A stretch of 64,000 nucleotides of DNA, taken from NCBI RefSeq assembly GCF_014297465.1, contig NZ_JACORT010000012.1, positions 62,001 to 126,000 of the forward strand, read 5' to 3'. A program made the position numbers and the translations under genes. Under the pieces are notes generated by a model that saw only the letters and a list, made by a program, of their open reading frames with translations, had not been told where the DNA came from and searched no databases. This document shows, piece after piece, positions 27,898-36,256 of this stretch; position 1 is the stretch's first letter, and each line of letters opens with the position of its first letter. Origin of the DNA: Ramlibacter cellulosilyticus. GTDB lineage: Bacteria > Pseudomonadota > Gammaproteobacteria > Burkholderiales > Burkholderiaceae_C.

Positions 27898-29118
27898 TCA
27901 GGCAACGGCACGCGACGCGCGCAGCGCCGCGATCTCGGATTCGGTGTACCCGGCTTCCGCCAGCACGAGCGCCGCGTCCGCGCCCGCCTCGGGCGCGGCG
28001 GGCAGTTCGGGCCGCGGCGCGTCGCCGAAGCGATAAGGCAGGCCCAGTGCGCGGTAGCCGCCACCGTCACCGGTGCGGGCCTGCACGAGCAAGCCGCCGC
28101 CCACGACGTCCGGGCTCGCCAGCACCTCGCGGTAGGAGCGCACGGCGCCGCACACGATCTGCTGGCCGCCGAGGAGGTCCACGCACTCCTGGCTCGTGAA
28201 GCGCGAGAGGCACTCCTGCAAGACCTGGCGCAGTTCCGCGCGGTGCTGCACGCGCAGGGCGTTGGTGGCGAAGCGCGGATCCCCGGCGAGGTGCTCCTGG
28301 CCCAGGACGCGACACAGGCGCTGCCAGTGCTCCTGCGCATAGGCGGACAGCACGATGTGGCCGTCGCGCGTCGGCACGAGTTCGGCGGCCGGGGCGTTGT
28401 GCGGCTGCCCGTGCCCCATGCGCTTCGGTTCCGGCCCGCCCGCCAGGTACTCGCACCAGGTCGCGGACTGCAGGTTCAGGGCCGTCTCCAGCAGCGACAC
28501 CTCCAGCGTCTCGCCGGTGCCGCTGCGCTCGCGGCCGAAGAGGGCGGCCAGCACGGCCTGCGCGCCCAGCTGCGCGGCGGCTGCGTCGACCACGGGCACG
28601 CCCACCTTCTGCGGCAGGCCGTCCGGCTCGCCGGTGACCGCCATCAGCCCGCTCTCGGCCTGGGCCGCGATGTCGTAGCCCGGCCGCTCGTGCGAGGGCC
28701 CGCCGCGCGGGAAGCCGGTGATCGACAGGTAGATCACGCGCGGGAAGCGCTCGCGCACCGTGGCGGGGCCGAGTCCCAGCTTGTCCACGGCGCCGGGGCG
28801 CAGGTTCTGGATGACGACGTCGCTGCGGGCGATGAGACGCAGCGCCACCTCGCGGCCCTCGTCGCTCTTGAGGTCCAGGGCGATCGAGCGCTTGCCCCGG
28901 TTGTAGGCGCGGATCATCGATTCGCCATAGCGCCCGATGTGGCGGGCCTGGTCACCGGCCAGGGGCTCCACCTTGATCACGGTGGCGCCGAGCTCCGCGA
29001 GGGCCATGGCCGCGCCGGGGCCCGCGATGTACTGGCCGAGGTCGACGACACGCACGCCGGCGAGGGGTGCCGCCGGACGGCGGCTGGGGGAAGGACTGCT
29101 GGATGGCACGCTGCGCAC
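27898..29118 (-). CDS. CaiB/BaiF-family CoA-transferase
   Basis: About 406 residues. The start is uncertain: GTG at 29118 or 29109. The frame continues open upstream only as a shadow of the divergent LysR gene. Class III CoA-transferase motifs: PLAGVRVVDLGQYIAGPGAAMALAELGATVIKVEP, NRGKRSIALDLKS, VIQNLRPGAVDKLGL, then RPGYDIAAQAESGLMAVTG with the catalytic Asp. It would move CoA between a donor thioester and a carboxylic acid. First gene of the leftward cluster; probably regulated by the divergent LysR. Confidence 0.9.
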   Translation of the reverse strand: MRSVPSSSPSPSRRPAAPLAGVRVVDLGQYIAGPGAAMALAELGATVIKVEPLAGDQARHIGRYGESMIRAYNRGKRSIALDLKSDEGREVALRLIARSDVVIQNLRPGAVDKLGLGPATVRERFPRVIYLSITGFPRGGPSHERPGYDIAAQAESGLMAVTGEPDGLPQKVGVPVVDAAAAQLGAQAVLAALFGRERSGTGETLEVSLLETALNLQSATWCEYLAGGPEPKRMGHGQPHNAPAAELVPTRDGHIVLSAYAQEHWQRLCRVLGQEHLAGDPRFATNALRVQHRAELRQVLQECLSRFTSQECVDLLGGQQIVCGAVRSYREVLASPDVVGGGLLVQARTGDGGGYRALGLPYRFGDAPRPELPAAPEAGADAALVLAEAGYTESEIAALRASRAVA

Positions 29119-29163
29119 GATAGCCGCGCGCCTGATCGCTGGAAAATCGAGAATCCTGATGCC

Positions 29164-29184
29164 GTGATAACTTCGGGTGATCAC
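29164..29184. promoter_or_regulatory. LysR-type operator, GTGAT-N11-ATCAC
   Basis: A perfect 5-bp inverted repeat GTGAT (29164-29168) and ATCAC (29180-29184) separated by exactly 11 bases. This is the classical T-N11-A LTTR box. It lies 16 bases before the LysR start and within the 81-base divergent region to CaiB, so it fits both autoregulation and control of the CaiB cluster. Confidence 0.7.
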
Positions 29185-29199
29185 GTCACTGCGGAGCCC

Positions 29200-30195
29200 A
29201 TGACCGCCTCCACCGACTTCCTCGTGCGCCGCCTGCGCCTGCGGCACCTCGACCTGCTGGTGGCGCTGGCCGAGGCGGGCACCATGCGCGCCGCCGCGAC
29301 ACGCCTGAACCTCAGCCAGCCTGCGCTGAGCAAGATGCTGGTGGAGGTGGAGGACGGCTTCGGCGCCCGCCTCTTCGAGCGCACGCCGCAAGGCGTGGCG
29401 GCCAACGCGCTGGGGCAGGCCGCCGTCTACCGGGCGCGCGTCATCCTGGGCGAGCTGGAGCGGGGCCGCGAGGAGGTCGACGCGCTGCGCGCAGGCGCGA
29501 GCGGCGTGCTGCGGCTCGGCACGTTGTCGGTCACGGCTTCCGTGCCGCGCGCGATCGCGCACCTGCGGCAGAAGGTGCACGGTGCGCGCGTGCAGGTGCA
29601 GGAGGGCCGCGTGCGCGAGCTGGTGCAGCGCCTGCTGGACGGCGAGCTCGACGCGGTGTTCGGCGCCATCACGCCGGAGCTGCTGGCGAGCGACCTGCTG
29701 CCCCTGCTGCGGCCGGAACTGCTGCTGGCCGACGAGCTGTGCGTCGTGTGCGCCGACGGCCATCCGCTCGCGCGCCGGCGCACGCTGGCCTGGGCCGATC
29801 TCTCCTCGCAGGCGTGGGTCGCGCCGCCCAAGGACACGCTCGTGCGGCAGGCGCTCATGACGGCTTTTCTGAACGAGGGCCTGCAACCGCCGGAGCCCGC
29901 GGTGGAGGTGCTCTCGTCCGTCACGGTGGGCAGCCTCCTGCGCCTCGATCCCTCGCTGCTGGCCGCGGTGCGGCTCGAACACGCGCAGGACGAACTCGCC
30001 CGCGGCGGCATGCGGCGGCTGCCGGTCGCGCCGGTGGTGCCGCTGCCCTCGCTGGGGCTCTACACGCGGCGTTCGGCGGGGGCGGCGCCACCGCTGGTGC
30101 GCGCACTGGGGGACGCATTGCGGCGCTTCGGCCAGCCCGCGCGCGGCAGCCGCGCCACGGCCGCCGCACCCGGGAGAACTTCAGCGCGTTCCTGA
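29200..30195 (+). CDS. LysR-family transcriptional regulator (GbpR-like)
   Basis: A 331-residue regulator starting at ATG 29200. The N-terminal HTH is FLVRRLRLRHLDLLVALAEAGTMRAAATRLNLSQPALSKMLVEVEDGFGARLFERTPQG. The effector domain starts GASGVLRLGTLSVTASVPRAI, with LDAVFGAITPELLASDLL typical of the GbpR/CbbR-like side of the family. The C-terminal 25 residues are low-complexity (Arg/Ala rich). It diverges from the CaiB-DUF1254-Bug-esterase cluster and an LTTR box lies between them. Confidence 0.92.
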   Translation: MTASTDFLVRRLRLRHLDLLVALAEAGTMRAAATRLNLSQPALSKMLVEVEDGFGARLFERTPQGVAANALGQAAVYRARVILGELERGREEVDALRAGASGVLRLGTLSVTASVPRAIAHLRQKVHGARVQVQEGRVRELVQRLLDGELDAVFGAITPELLASDLLPLLRPELLLADELCVVCADGHPLARRRTLAWADLSSQAWVAPPKDTLVRQALMTAFLNEGLQPPEPAVEVLSSVTVGSLLRLDPSLLAAVRLEHAQDELARGGMRRLPVAPVVPLPSLGLYTRRSAGAAPPLVRALGDALRRFGQPARGSRATAAAPGRTSARS

Positions 30196-30214
30196 ACATA
30201 CACGATGCGACATG

Positions 30215-31285
30215 TCAGTTCTCGGGTGTGTCGCCATCGGGCTGCGCCCATGCCGCGACCATCCGATTCCAGGCGCGGACCCGGGCCCCCGCCTCGGTCG
30301 ATTCATCCTGGGTGTTGCTGTGAATCAGCGCATCCAGCAACGCCGCCTGTCGTTCACTCCATTCGGCCGGGAACAGCGGCGTGACAGAGACCAGGCAGTC
30401 TGCACGAGCTCCCGAGGGCCGGACGGGAAAGCCGGCTTCCCTGATCCGATAGGTCAAGGCGCCGCGTTGCAGGCGCATGCGGCGCATGCCGTCGAGCGTG
30501 GGCACCTCCGTCCACCTGCCTGCCACCCAGGCGAACCCGTCGACCGGCACATCGACCCGGATGGTTCCGTCTTCCTGCAGCGACAGGAACGCGTGAGGGC
30601 GCAAGGCCACGCGCACGTTCAGCGACTGATGGTCCTTGCCATCCTGCAGCTTCACGCGGGCGTGCAGCTGGTGGCCGTCGCGCACGCCAGGCGGAATCCG
30701 CACGCGAGCCCGGTAGGCAAGCGGTGCCGACTCTCCGCTTCCTCCGCAGCTGGAGCAGGACACGAGCGTCGATCCCCGGCCTTCGCACGCGTCGCAGGGC
30801 AAAGGCGTGGCGAGCCACGGGAACCAGAACATCTGCCGCGCCTGGCCCTGGCCATGGCAGTGATGGCAGGTCACGGGTTCCGGCGCCTTGCCGGTACCGC
30901 AGCACGTGGCGCAGACACGGGTGACCTCACCGTGCACGTTGCGGATGCAGCCCGAGGCGGCTTCTTCCAGGCTGAGGGTGATCGTCAGCTCGACGGGCTC
31001 GTCCTTCGGGGTGGGGGCGGCGGCCGGAGGTGGTGCGTCGTCGGCGGTGTCGCGCGCCTCTTCGCGCGCGCTGCGGATCTGCTCCACTGCGCGGTTGATG
31101 CGCTGGATTCTCTCCAAGGCCTGGGGAGTGGCATTTCGGTCGGGATGCCAGCGGGCCGAGAGGCGTCGCCATGCCGCCTTGATCTGCGCATCGCTCGCCT
31201 CGGGTGTCAGTCCCAGTGTGGCGTAGGGATCCTCGATTTCCACGGCGCCTCGCCTGCTGTGTTGCAGTGCAGCATGGTAGCCCAT
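30215..31285 (-). CDS. DnaJ-type co-chaperone with zinc-finger domain
   Basis: 356 residues from ATG 31285; GTG 31243, after GCGAGGCGCC, is an equally good start just before the J domain. The J domain (about residues 18-75) has the HPD motif in RLSARWHPDRNATP. There is no Gly/Phe-rich linker but a Pro/Ala one. Four zinc-binding repeats follow (CATCCGTG, CHHCHGQG, CDACEGRG, CSSCGGSG), then a substrate-binding region. It should stimulate a DnaK ATPase. It is distinct from canonical dnaJ, since dnaK is absent here and the central linker is atypical. Confidence 0.87.
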   Translation of the reverse strand: MGYHAALQHSRRGAVEIEDPYATLGLTPEASDAQIKAAWRRLSARWHPDRNATPQALERIQRINRAVEQIRSAREEARDTADDAPPPAAAPTPKDEPVELTITLSLEEAASGCIRNVHGEVTRVCATCCGTGKAPEPVTCHHCHGQGQARQMFWFPWLATPLPCDACEGRGSTLVSCSSCGGSGESAPLAYRARVRIPPGVRDGHQLHARVKLQDGKDHQSLNVRVALRPHAFLSLQEDGTIRVDVPVDGFAWVAGRWTEVPTLDGMRRMRLQRGALTYRIREAGFPVRPSGARADCLVSVTPLFPAEWSERQAALLDALIHSNTQDESTEAGARVRAWNRMVAAWAQPDGDTPEN

Positions 31286-31361
31286 TCCCCATGGGTTGCA
31301 GCGACGGCAAGGGGCACGGGTGCCATCCCGGAGCGCCTCCGCGAGACGCCGCCTGCCGTCC

Positions 31362-31970
31362 TCAGGCCACCAGCCCGAGATACTCCTGTCGCGTCCGCGG
31401 CAACACGGCCCCGACGAGTTGCTCGTGGGACGTGCGGTGGCTGGCCAGCATGCGGGCCGATGCCACGGACTTCGACCGGCAATACCAGTGGCAGGTGTGC
31501 TGCATCAGCAGCATCTCGGCCAGGATGGCGAAGGCGCGGTCCTTCGGGGAGGCGCCCTGTTCTTCGACGGCACGGCAGATGCCGCGGGCGTGCATGCGCA
31601 GCGCCTCGCGCATGTCGAAGGACTTGTCGAACGCGGGCGAGCGGGGCAGCCAGACCGGGAACTTGCTCACGCGCGTGGCCGCAGGCTCGACGCCCGCGAA
31701 GTCCTCGGCGAGCTTGCGGACCTGCCGGCACAGGACTTCCTCGGTCCCGCGCAGCACGCCCCAGACCTGCTCGCTGCGGGCGGGGTCCGCTTCGCCCAGG
31801 GCGCGCGAGTAGCCCTGCGAGAGCGTCTCGATGTTCTTTTCGATGTCGTGGCCGGACAGGTAGCGGGCGAGGATGGCGATGCGCCGTTGCTGCTGCCGGG
31901 CCCTGGCGATCCACAAGGCGACCAGCGCCAGGGGCAGGAGAAGAAGGAAATCCACGGGCTGATGGTACAC
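31362..31970 (-). CDS. Membrane-anchored hypothetical protein
   Basis: About 202 residues. I prefer GTG 31970, as it starts just before the single membrane helix (VDFLLLLPLALVALWIARA). The frame is open to 32048, but that part is unlike the rest and has no ribosome site. The soluble part is helical and charged (RRIAILARYLSGHDIEKNIETLSQGYSRAL), with a Cys/His-containing stretch MQHTCHWYCRSK. No family recognised. It lies 76 bases upstream of the DnaJ-type gene in the same direction, so an operon is possible. Confidence 0.6.
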   Translation of the reverse strand: MYHQPVDFLLLLPLALVALWIARARQQQRRIAILARYLSGHDIEKNIETLSQGYSRALGEADPARSEQVWGVLRGTEEVLCRQVRKLAEDFAGVEPAATRVSKFPVWLPRSPAFDKSFDMREALRMHARGICRAVEEQGASPKDRAFAILAEMLLMQHTCHWYCRSKSVASARMLASHRTSHEQLVGAVLPRTRQEYLGLVA

Positions 31971-32105
31971 AGGCCGTGGTCGCGTGCTGGTGGCTTCGAG
32001 ACTCTTTCGAGCTGCTGTTTTGGGTCGAGACCTGCTATCACGCTGCAAGTGCGCTGGCAGCCCCGTTTAGGCTAGATGCAACTTCGGTGACCGACCGCTT
32101 AAGAC

Positions 32106-33332
32106 GGCGGATTCAACCGGTCGATGCAACACATTCGCTGAACATCTCAGCGGGCGTGTGGAAGCCGAGCGTCTAGCGCGGCCTCTCGTTCAATTGTCTC
32201 GCTATTGCGTTGAGCTGGGTCTGGGAGAAGTCCGAGAGGTCCATGCCCTTCGGCATGTACTGACGGAGTAAACCGTTGGTGTTCTCGTTGCTTCCGCGTT
32301 GCCAGGGGCTCTGGGGATCGCAGAAGAAGACTTGGATGTCGGTGGCCATGGTGAACTGCTTGTGGGCATGCATCTCTGTGCCTCGATCCCAGGTCAGGGA
32401 TTTATAGAGCTCCTGCGGCAGCTTGCGGGCATTCTTGATCAGTGCGTTGACGACCGTCTGCGAGTCTTTGCCATCGAGCTTCACCAGCATCACGTATCGC
32501 GTCTGTCGCTCGTCCAGCGTGGCAATCTGGCTGTTGCGACTGCCGAAGACCAAGTCTCCTTCCCAGTGACCAGGCACGGCTCGGTCTTCGACCGAAGCGG
32601 GTCGCTCGCTGATCGAAACGGCATCGGCGATCTGCCCGTGGATCGCCGTCTTCTGCGTGTGGTGCCGAGAGCGGCGCATCCCGCGGGTGCGTCTTAGGTG
32701 TTCCAGCAGCTCCTTCTTCAAGGCGCCACGCGCTTGAATGAACAGGCTGCGGTAGATGGTCTCGTGTGACACGTGGAGGCTCTGGTCGCCCGGATAAGTA
32801 TGCTTGAGCCAACCTGCAATCTGCTCCGGCGCCCAGAGCAGCCGGAGCTTCTCAGCTACGAGCCGGGCCAACGCGCGGTTGTTCCGCAACTTGCAGGTCT
32901 TGGGGCGCCGCGCTCGATCCCAAGCCGCCGCATCGGCCAGGCTGGCGCGATAGCCGTCGTAGCCGCCGTTGCGCTTTATCTCTCGGCTGATCGTCGATGG
33001 TGATCGCCCAAGTCGAGCCGCGGTTGATCGAATAGATTCGCCGGCCACCATCGCCCGGGAGATCTCCTCCCGTTCGGCCAGCGTCAGCGTAGCTGGTGAT
33101 CGCGTTCGTTGCGGCGGCCGGAATCCTCCCGTCGCCGCAAGAATCTGGTGGATCGACGTGTGAGGCCGATCAAACAGCTTGCCGATCTCATGCAGTGTCC
33201 AGCCTTGCTTCCAGCGCTCCCACATCAGCGCCTTCTGGCTGTCCGTAGTAGATCCGTGACCGTCGCTTCATCGGCAACACTCCTTCCACCTACGCGGTGG
33301 TTAGTGTGTTGCATCGACCGATTGAATCCGCC
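32106..33332 (-). mobile_element. IS30-family insertion sequence
   Basis: The element is 1227 bp, bounded by 28-bp terminal inverted repeats at 32106-32133 and 33305-33332 that match at 27 of 28 positions (outer end GGCGGATTCAA). It contains one transposase gene on the minus strand. Size and arrangement agree with IS30 (about 1.2 kb). I see no clear 2-3 bp target duplication (flanks GAC and CTG). Local GC is visibly lower than in the neighbouring genes. Confidence 0.9.
32173..33225 (-). CDS. IS30-family transposase, frameshifted near its N-terminus
   Basis: The intact frame from ATG 33225 encodes 350 residues. It has the helix-turn-helix of IS30 (LTLAEREEISRAMVAG and STAARLGRSPSTISREIKRNGG) and the DDE core: Asp in GHWEGDLV, Asp in LTWDRGTEMHAH, Glu in GSNENTNGLLRQY. 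The usual start lies upstream: ATG 33272 reads MKRRSRIYY, after which two bases appear missing (about 33245-33251) and the frame shifts to DSQKAL before the internal Met. The protein may still be made from the internal start or the copy may be dead. Confidence 0.88.
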   Translation of the reverse strand: MWERWKQGWTLHEIGKLFDRPHTSIHQILAATGGFRPPQRTRSPATLTLAEREEISRAMVAGESIRSTAARLGRSPSTISREIKRNGGYDGYRASLADAAAWDRARRPKTCKLRNNRALARLVAEKLRLLWAPEQIAGWLKHTYPGDQSLHVSHETIYRSLFIQARGALKKELLEHLRRTRGMRRSRHHTQKTAIHGQIADAVSISERPASVEDRAVPGHWEGDLVFGSRNSQIATLDERQTRYVMLVKLDGKDSQTVVNALIKNARKLPQELYKSLTWDRGTEMHAHKQFTMATDIQVFFCDPQSPWQRGSNENTNGLLRQYMPKGMDLSDFSQTQLNAIARQLNERPR

Positions 33333-33476
33333 CTGCAAAGCAGTCGTTCTTGCCGGCCTCCAGGAGCGACCGCCAGAGGTCGTTGCTGCAGCAGTTCCAA
33401 CCGAGTGGCTGTCCGTCTCCGCCCATAAGCGCACATCGCGTAAGCTCCGAACCGGATTCACTTGGATTGGAATCAC

Positions 33477-33824
33477 GTGAGGTTCATCATCCTTTCGGCG
33501 CTCGTCTTGGGGTGCCAACTTGCCGCGGCGGAGACCGTACAAGTCAAGTATCACGGCCTCGTTTCACTTGATGACTTCGCGTGCGAGGACGTCAAAGAGA
33601 GCAGTGACGTTTCGCGCTTTTGCTACGACAGGGCAGAGCGGTATATGGTCATTCGGCTCAAGACGACCTACTACCACTACTGCGAGATGGACGCTGCGAC
33701 AGTGAAAGGCTTCCAACAGGCCAGTTCGAAGCGGCAGTTCTTCGAAAGCCGCATTCGCGGGAGTGGCACGGACGGACCGTTCGACTGCCGGACGCACCCC
33801 ATCCCCAAGAAGTATCGGCGGTAG
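33477..33824 (+). CDS. Secreted KTSC-like small protein
   Basis: 115 residues from GTG 33477; TTG 33462 is an alternative. It has a signal peptide (RFIILSALVLGCQLAAA-ETVQ) and a C-terminal KTSC-type domain: TTYYHYCEMDAATVKGFQQASSKRQFFESRIRG, then a DGPFDCRTHPIPKKY end with cysteines. The family's function is unknown. GC and codon use are lower than in the flanking region and it lies 145 bases from an IS30 copy, so it may be horizontally acquired. Confidence 0.7.
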   Translation: MRFIILSALVLGCQLAAAETVQVKYHGLVSLDDFACEDVKESSDVSRFCYDRAERYMVIRLKTTYYHYCEMDAATVKGFQQASSKRQFFESRIRGSGTDGPFDCRTHPIPKKYRR

Positions 33825-33893
33825 GTGCCTCCAGCTGGGCGAGACTGCATTTCCTCTGCGTCGGGAGCAGACACGCCCAAGAGCGCAAAGGCG

Positions 33894-34160
33894 CTATGCC
33901 GGCGAACGCCCCCCACCCGGAATGCCCTGGCTGATGGGACGCGCAGGTTCGCGCCCTGCGTCGGGCGCTGCCTCCTGCTCCACCGCGGCGCGGCCGACGC
34001 CGGCGATGGTGTCACCCTTCACCTCGGCTGGGTCCTGGCTGGGGCGGTGATCACCGTCAGCCCGGTATTCATGCTCCTTGCCGCTGATCGGTGTCGATTC
34101 CATGGCCTCGGTGGCCGCGGCGCGTTCACCGGTCGGATCGAGCTTCTTGTCGCTGGGCAT
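33894..34160 (-). CDS. Small acidic hydrophilic protein
   Basis: 88 residues from ATG 34160, preceded by GGAGACACACC. It is highly polar and low in hydrophobics (SDKKLDPTGERAAATEAMESTPISGKEHEYRADGDHRPSQ), probably disordered. No recognised domain. Stress-related small proteins of this composition are common but I cannot assign a family. Confidence 0.5.
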   Translation of the reverse strand: MPSDKKLDPTGERAAATEAMESTPISGKEHEYRADGDHRPSQDPAEVKGDTIAGVGRAAVEQEAAPDAGREPARPISQGIPGGGRSPA

Positions 34161-34284
34161 GGTGTGTCTCCGAAGCGTGTCCTCGAAGACTAGGACCTCA
34201 GCGCGGGCCATCTGTCGGACGGCGGCTCGAATGCAGATCGGCGTGCGCCCGTGGGCATCGCATCACTACGGAGAAGAAACCCGC

Positions 34285-35037
34285 CTACGCCGCCCGGAAC
34301 TCCGTATCCAGGATCCGCGAAATATCCTCCCGCGTCTCCTCCAGCTGCACCAGCGTCGCCTGCCGCGCCGCCAGCGCATCCCGGTGCAGCAGCGCGGTCA
34401 GGATCGCCTTGTGCCGCGGCAGCGAGAGCGCGTGCGTGTTCGGCAGCTTGCTGGAAAGCTGGATCGATTCGCGCAGGGCCAGCGACAGCATGTTCCCGAT
34501 GTACGCCAGCAGGTCGTTGCCCGTCGCCTCCGCGATGCGGCGGTGGAAGGCGAGGTCGGGCTCCAGCAGCTCCTGCGGCGTGCGCGCCGCCTCCATGCCG
34601 GCATAGGCTTCGGCGATGCCTTCCAGCTGCTCCTCGGAAGCGACCCGTGCCGCCAGCGCCGCAGCCGCCGGCTCGAAGATGCGCCGCACCGTCATCAGCG
34701 TCGTGACGAACTCGCCCGTGGGCTGCGACTGGATCAGCCAGTACAGAACGTCCGGGTCCAGCAGGTGCCAGTCGCTGCGCGGGCGCACGATGACGCCCGC
34801 GCGCTGGCGCGAGACGACGAGGCCCTTGGCCACCAGCACGCGGATCGCCTCGCGCAGCACCGAGCGGCTCACCTGGTAGCTCGCAAGCAGCACCGGCTCC
34901 CCCGGCAGGCGGCTGCCGGGCGCGAACTCGCCGCCGACGATGCGCAGGCCGAGGTCCCGCACGATCTGCGGGTGCATGCTCTTGCGCTCCGGCGGACTGC
35001 GGTAGCTGGAGGCGCGGTGGGAGGGTTCGACGGCCAT
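34285..35037 (-). CDS. FadR-subfamily GntR regulator, probable regulator of the arabinose locus
   Basis: 250 residues. The N-terminal winged helix has IVRDLGLRIVGGEFAPGSRLPGEPVLLASYQVSRSVLREAIRVLVAKGLVVSRQRAGVIV. The FCD effector domain follows, with the metal-binding Asp/His pattern in EPDLAFHRRIAEATGN and LPRHKAILTALLHRD. It is the last gene of the leftward chvE-ggu operon, 10 bases after gguB. The promoter region at 40.7 kb has two palindromes fitting the FadR-type consensus TNGTNNNACNA, so it likely represses both divergent operons until a pentose derivative binds. Confidence 0.9.
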   Translation of the reverse strand: MAVEPSHRASSYRSPPERKSMHPQIVRDLGLRIVGGEFAPGSRLPGEPVLLASYQVSRSVLREAIRVLVAKGLVVSRQRAGVIVRPRSDWHLLDPDVLYWLIQSQPTGEFVTTLMTVRRIFEPAAAALAARVASEEQLEGIAEAYAGMEAARTPQELLEPDLAFHRRIAEATGNDLLAYIGNMLSLALRESIQLSSKLPNTHALSLPRHKAILTALLHRDALAARQATLVQLEETREDISRILDTEFRAA

Positions 35038-35047
35038 GTCCTGCCGA

Positions 35048-36256
35048 CTATAGCGAGCGCTTGCGGTTCGCCACGTCGACGAATACCGCGGCGAGCAGCA
35101 CCAGGCCCTTGATCACCTGCTGGTAGTCGATGCCGATGCCCAGGATCGACATGCCGTTGTTCATCACGCCCATGATGAAGGCGCCGACGACCGCGCCGAA
35201 GACCTTGCCCACGCCGCCCGAGGCCGAGGCCCCGCCGATGAAGCAGGCGGCGATCACGTCCAGCTCGAAGCCGAGGCCCGCCTTGGGCGTCGCGGTGTTC
35301 AAGCGCGCGGCGAAGATCAGGCCCGCCAGCGCGGCGAGCAGGCCCATGTTCACGAACGTGAGGAAAGCCAGCCGCTCGGTCTTGATGCCCGACAGGCGCG
35401 CGGCCTTCTCGTTGCCGCCCAGCGCGTAGATGCGCCGGCCGACGGTGGTGCGCAGCGCGAGGAAGTCGTAGCAGACGATCAGCACCGCCATCACCAGCAA
35501 CACGTTGGGCAGGCCCTTGTAAGCGGACAGCAGCACCGACAGCAGCACGATCAGCGCGACGAACACGAGGTTCTTGCCCAGGAAGAAGGGCAGGGGCTCC
35601 ACCTCCATGCCGTGCTTCGCCGCCTGGGCGCGCTCGCGCAGCTTGAAGAACACCAATGCGCCGGCCGCGAGCAGCCCAAGCAGCAGCGAGCTGAGGCGGT
35701 AAGACTCGCCGGAGAGCGGATCCGGCAGGAAGCCCGTGGACAGCAGCTGGAACTCCGGCGGGAAGGGTCCGACCGACTGGCCCTTCAGGATCATCAGCGC
35801 GAGTCCCTTGAACACCAGCAGCCCTGCCAGCGTGACGATGAAGGACGGGATGCGCCAGTAGGCGACGAACCAGCCTTGCGCGGCGCCGATCACGGCACCG
35901 GCGCCCAGGCACAGCAGCGAGGCGGGCAGCCAGTGCCAGTTCATCTCCACCATCAGCACCGCAGCAAGGGCTCCGACGAAGCCGCAGACGGATCCCACCG
36001 ACAAGTCGATGTGGCCGGCCACGATCACGAGCAGCATGCCCAGCGCCATGATGACGATGTAGCTGTTCTGCAGGACCAGGTTGGTCAGGTTCAGCGGCTG
36101 CATCAGCGTGCCGCCGGTCATGTACTGGAAGAAGGCCATGATGGCCACCAGCGACAGCAGCATGCCGTACTCGCGCAGGTGCGCCTTGAGGAAGGCGAGG
36201 GCGCCGCGGCCCGTCGCTTCCGGTTTCGGCGGGACGTCCGCCACTTGCGTGCTCAT
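35048..36256 (-). CDS. gguB: Sugar ABC transporter permease, GguB/XylH family
   Basis: 402 residues from ATG 36256; the frame is open upstream only as a gguA shadow. It is a multi-span permease (about ten helices) with the family sections [48 protein letters not shown], a long cytoplasmic loop with [35 protein letters not shown] and [33 protein letters not shown]. With GguA and ChvE it imports L-arabinose, D-xylose, galactose or glucose. It overlaps gguA by 4 bases. Confidence 0.92.
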   Translation of the reverse strand: MSTQVADVPPKPEATGRGALAFLKAHLREYGMLLSLVAIMAFFQYMTGGTLMQPLNLTNLVLQNSYIVIMALGMLLVIVAGHIDLSVGSVCGFVGALAAVLMVEMNWHWLPASLLCLGAGAVIGAAQGWFVAYWRIPSFIVTLAGLLVFKGLALMILKGQSVGPFPPEFQLLSTGFLPDPLSGESYRLSSLLLGLLAAGALVFFKLRERAQAAKHGMEVEPLPFFLGKNLVFVALIVLLSVLLSAYKGLPNVLLVMAVLIVCYDFLALRTTVGRRIYALGGNEKAARLSGIKTERLAFLTFVNMGLLAALAGLIFAARLNTATPKAGLGFELDVIAACFIGGASASGGVGKVFGAVVGAFIMGVMNNGMSILGIGIDYQQVIKGLVLLAAVFVDVANRKRSL

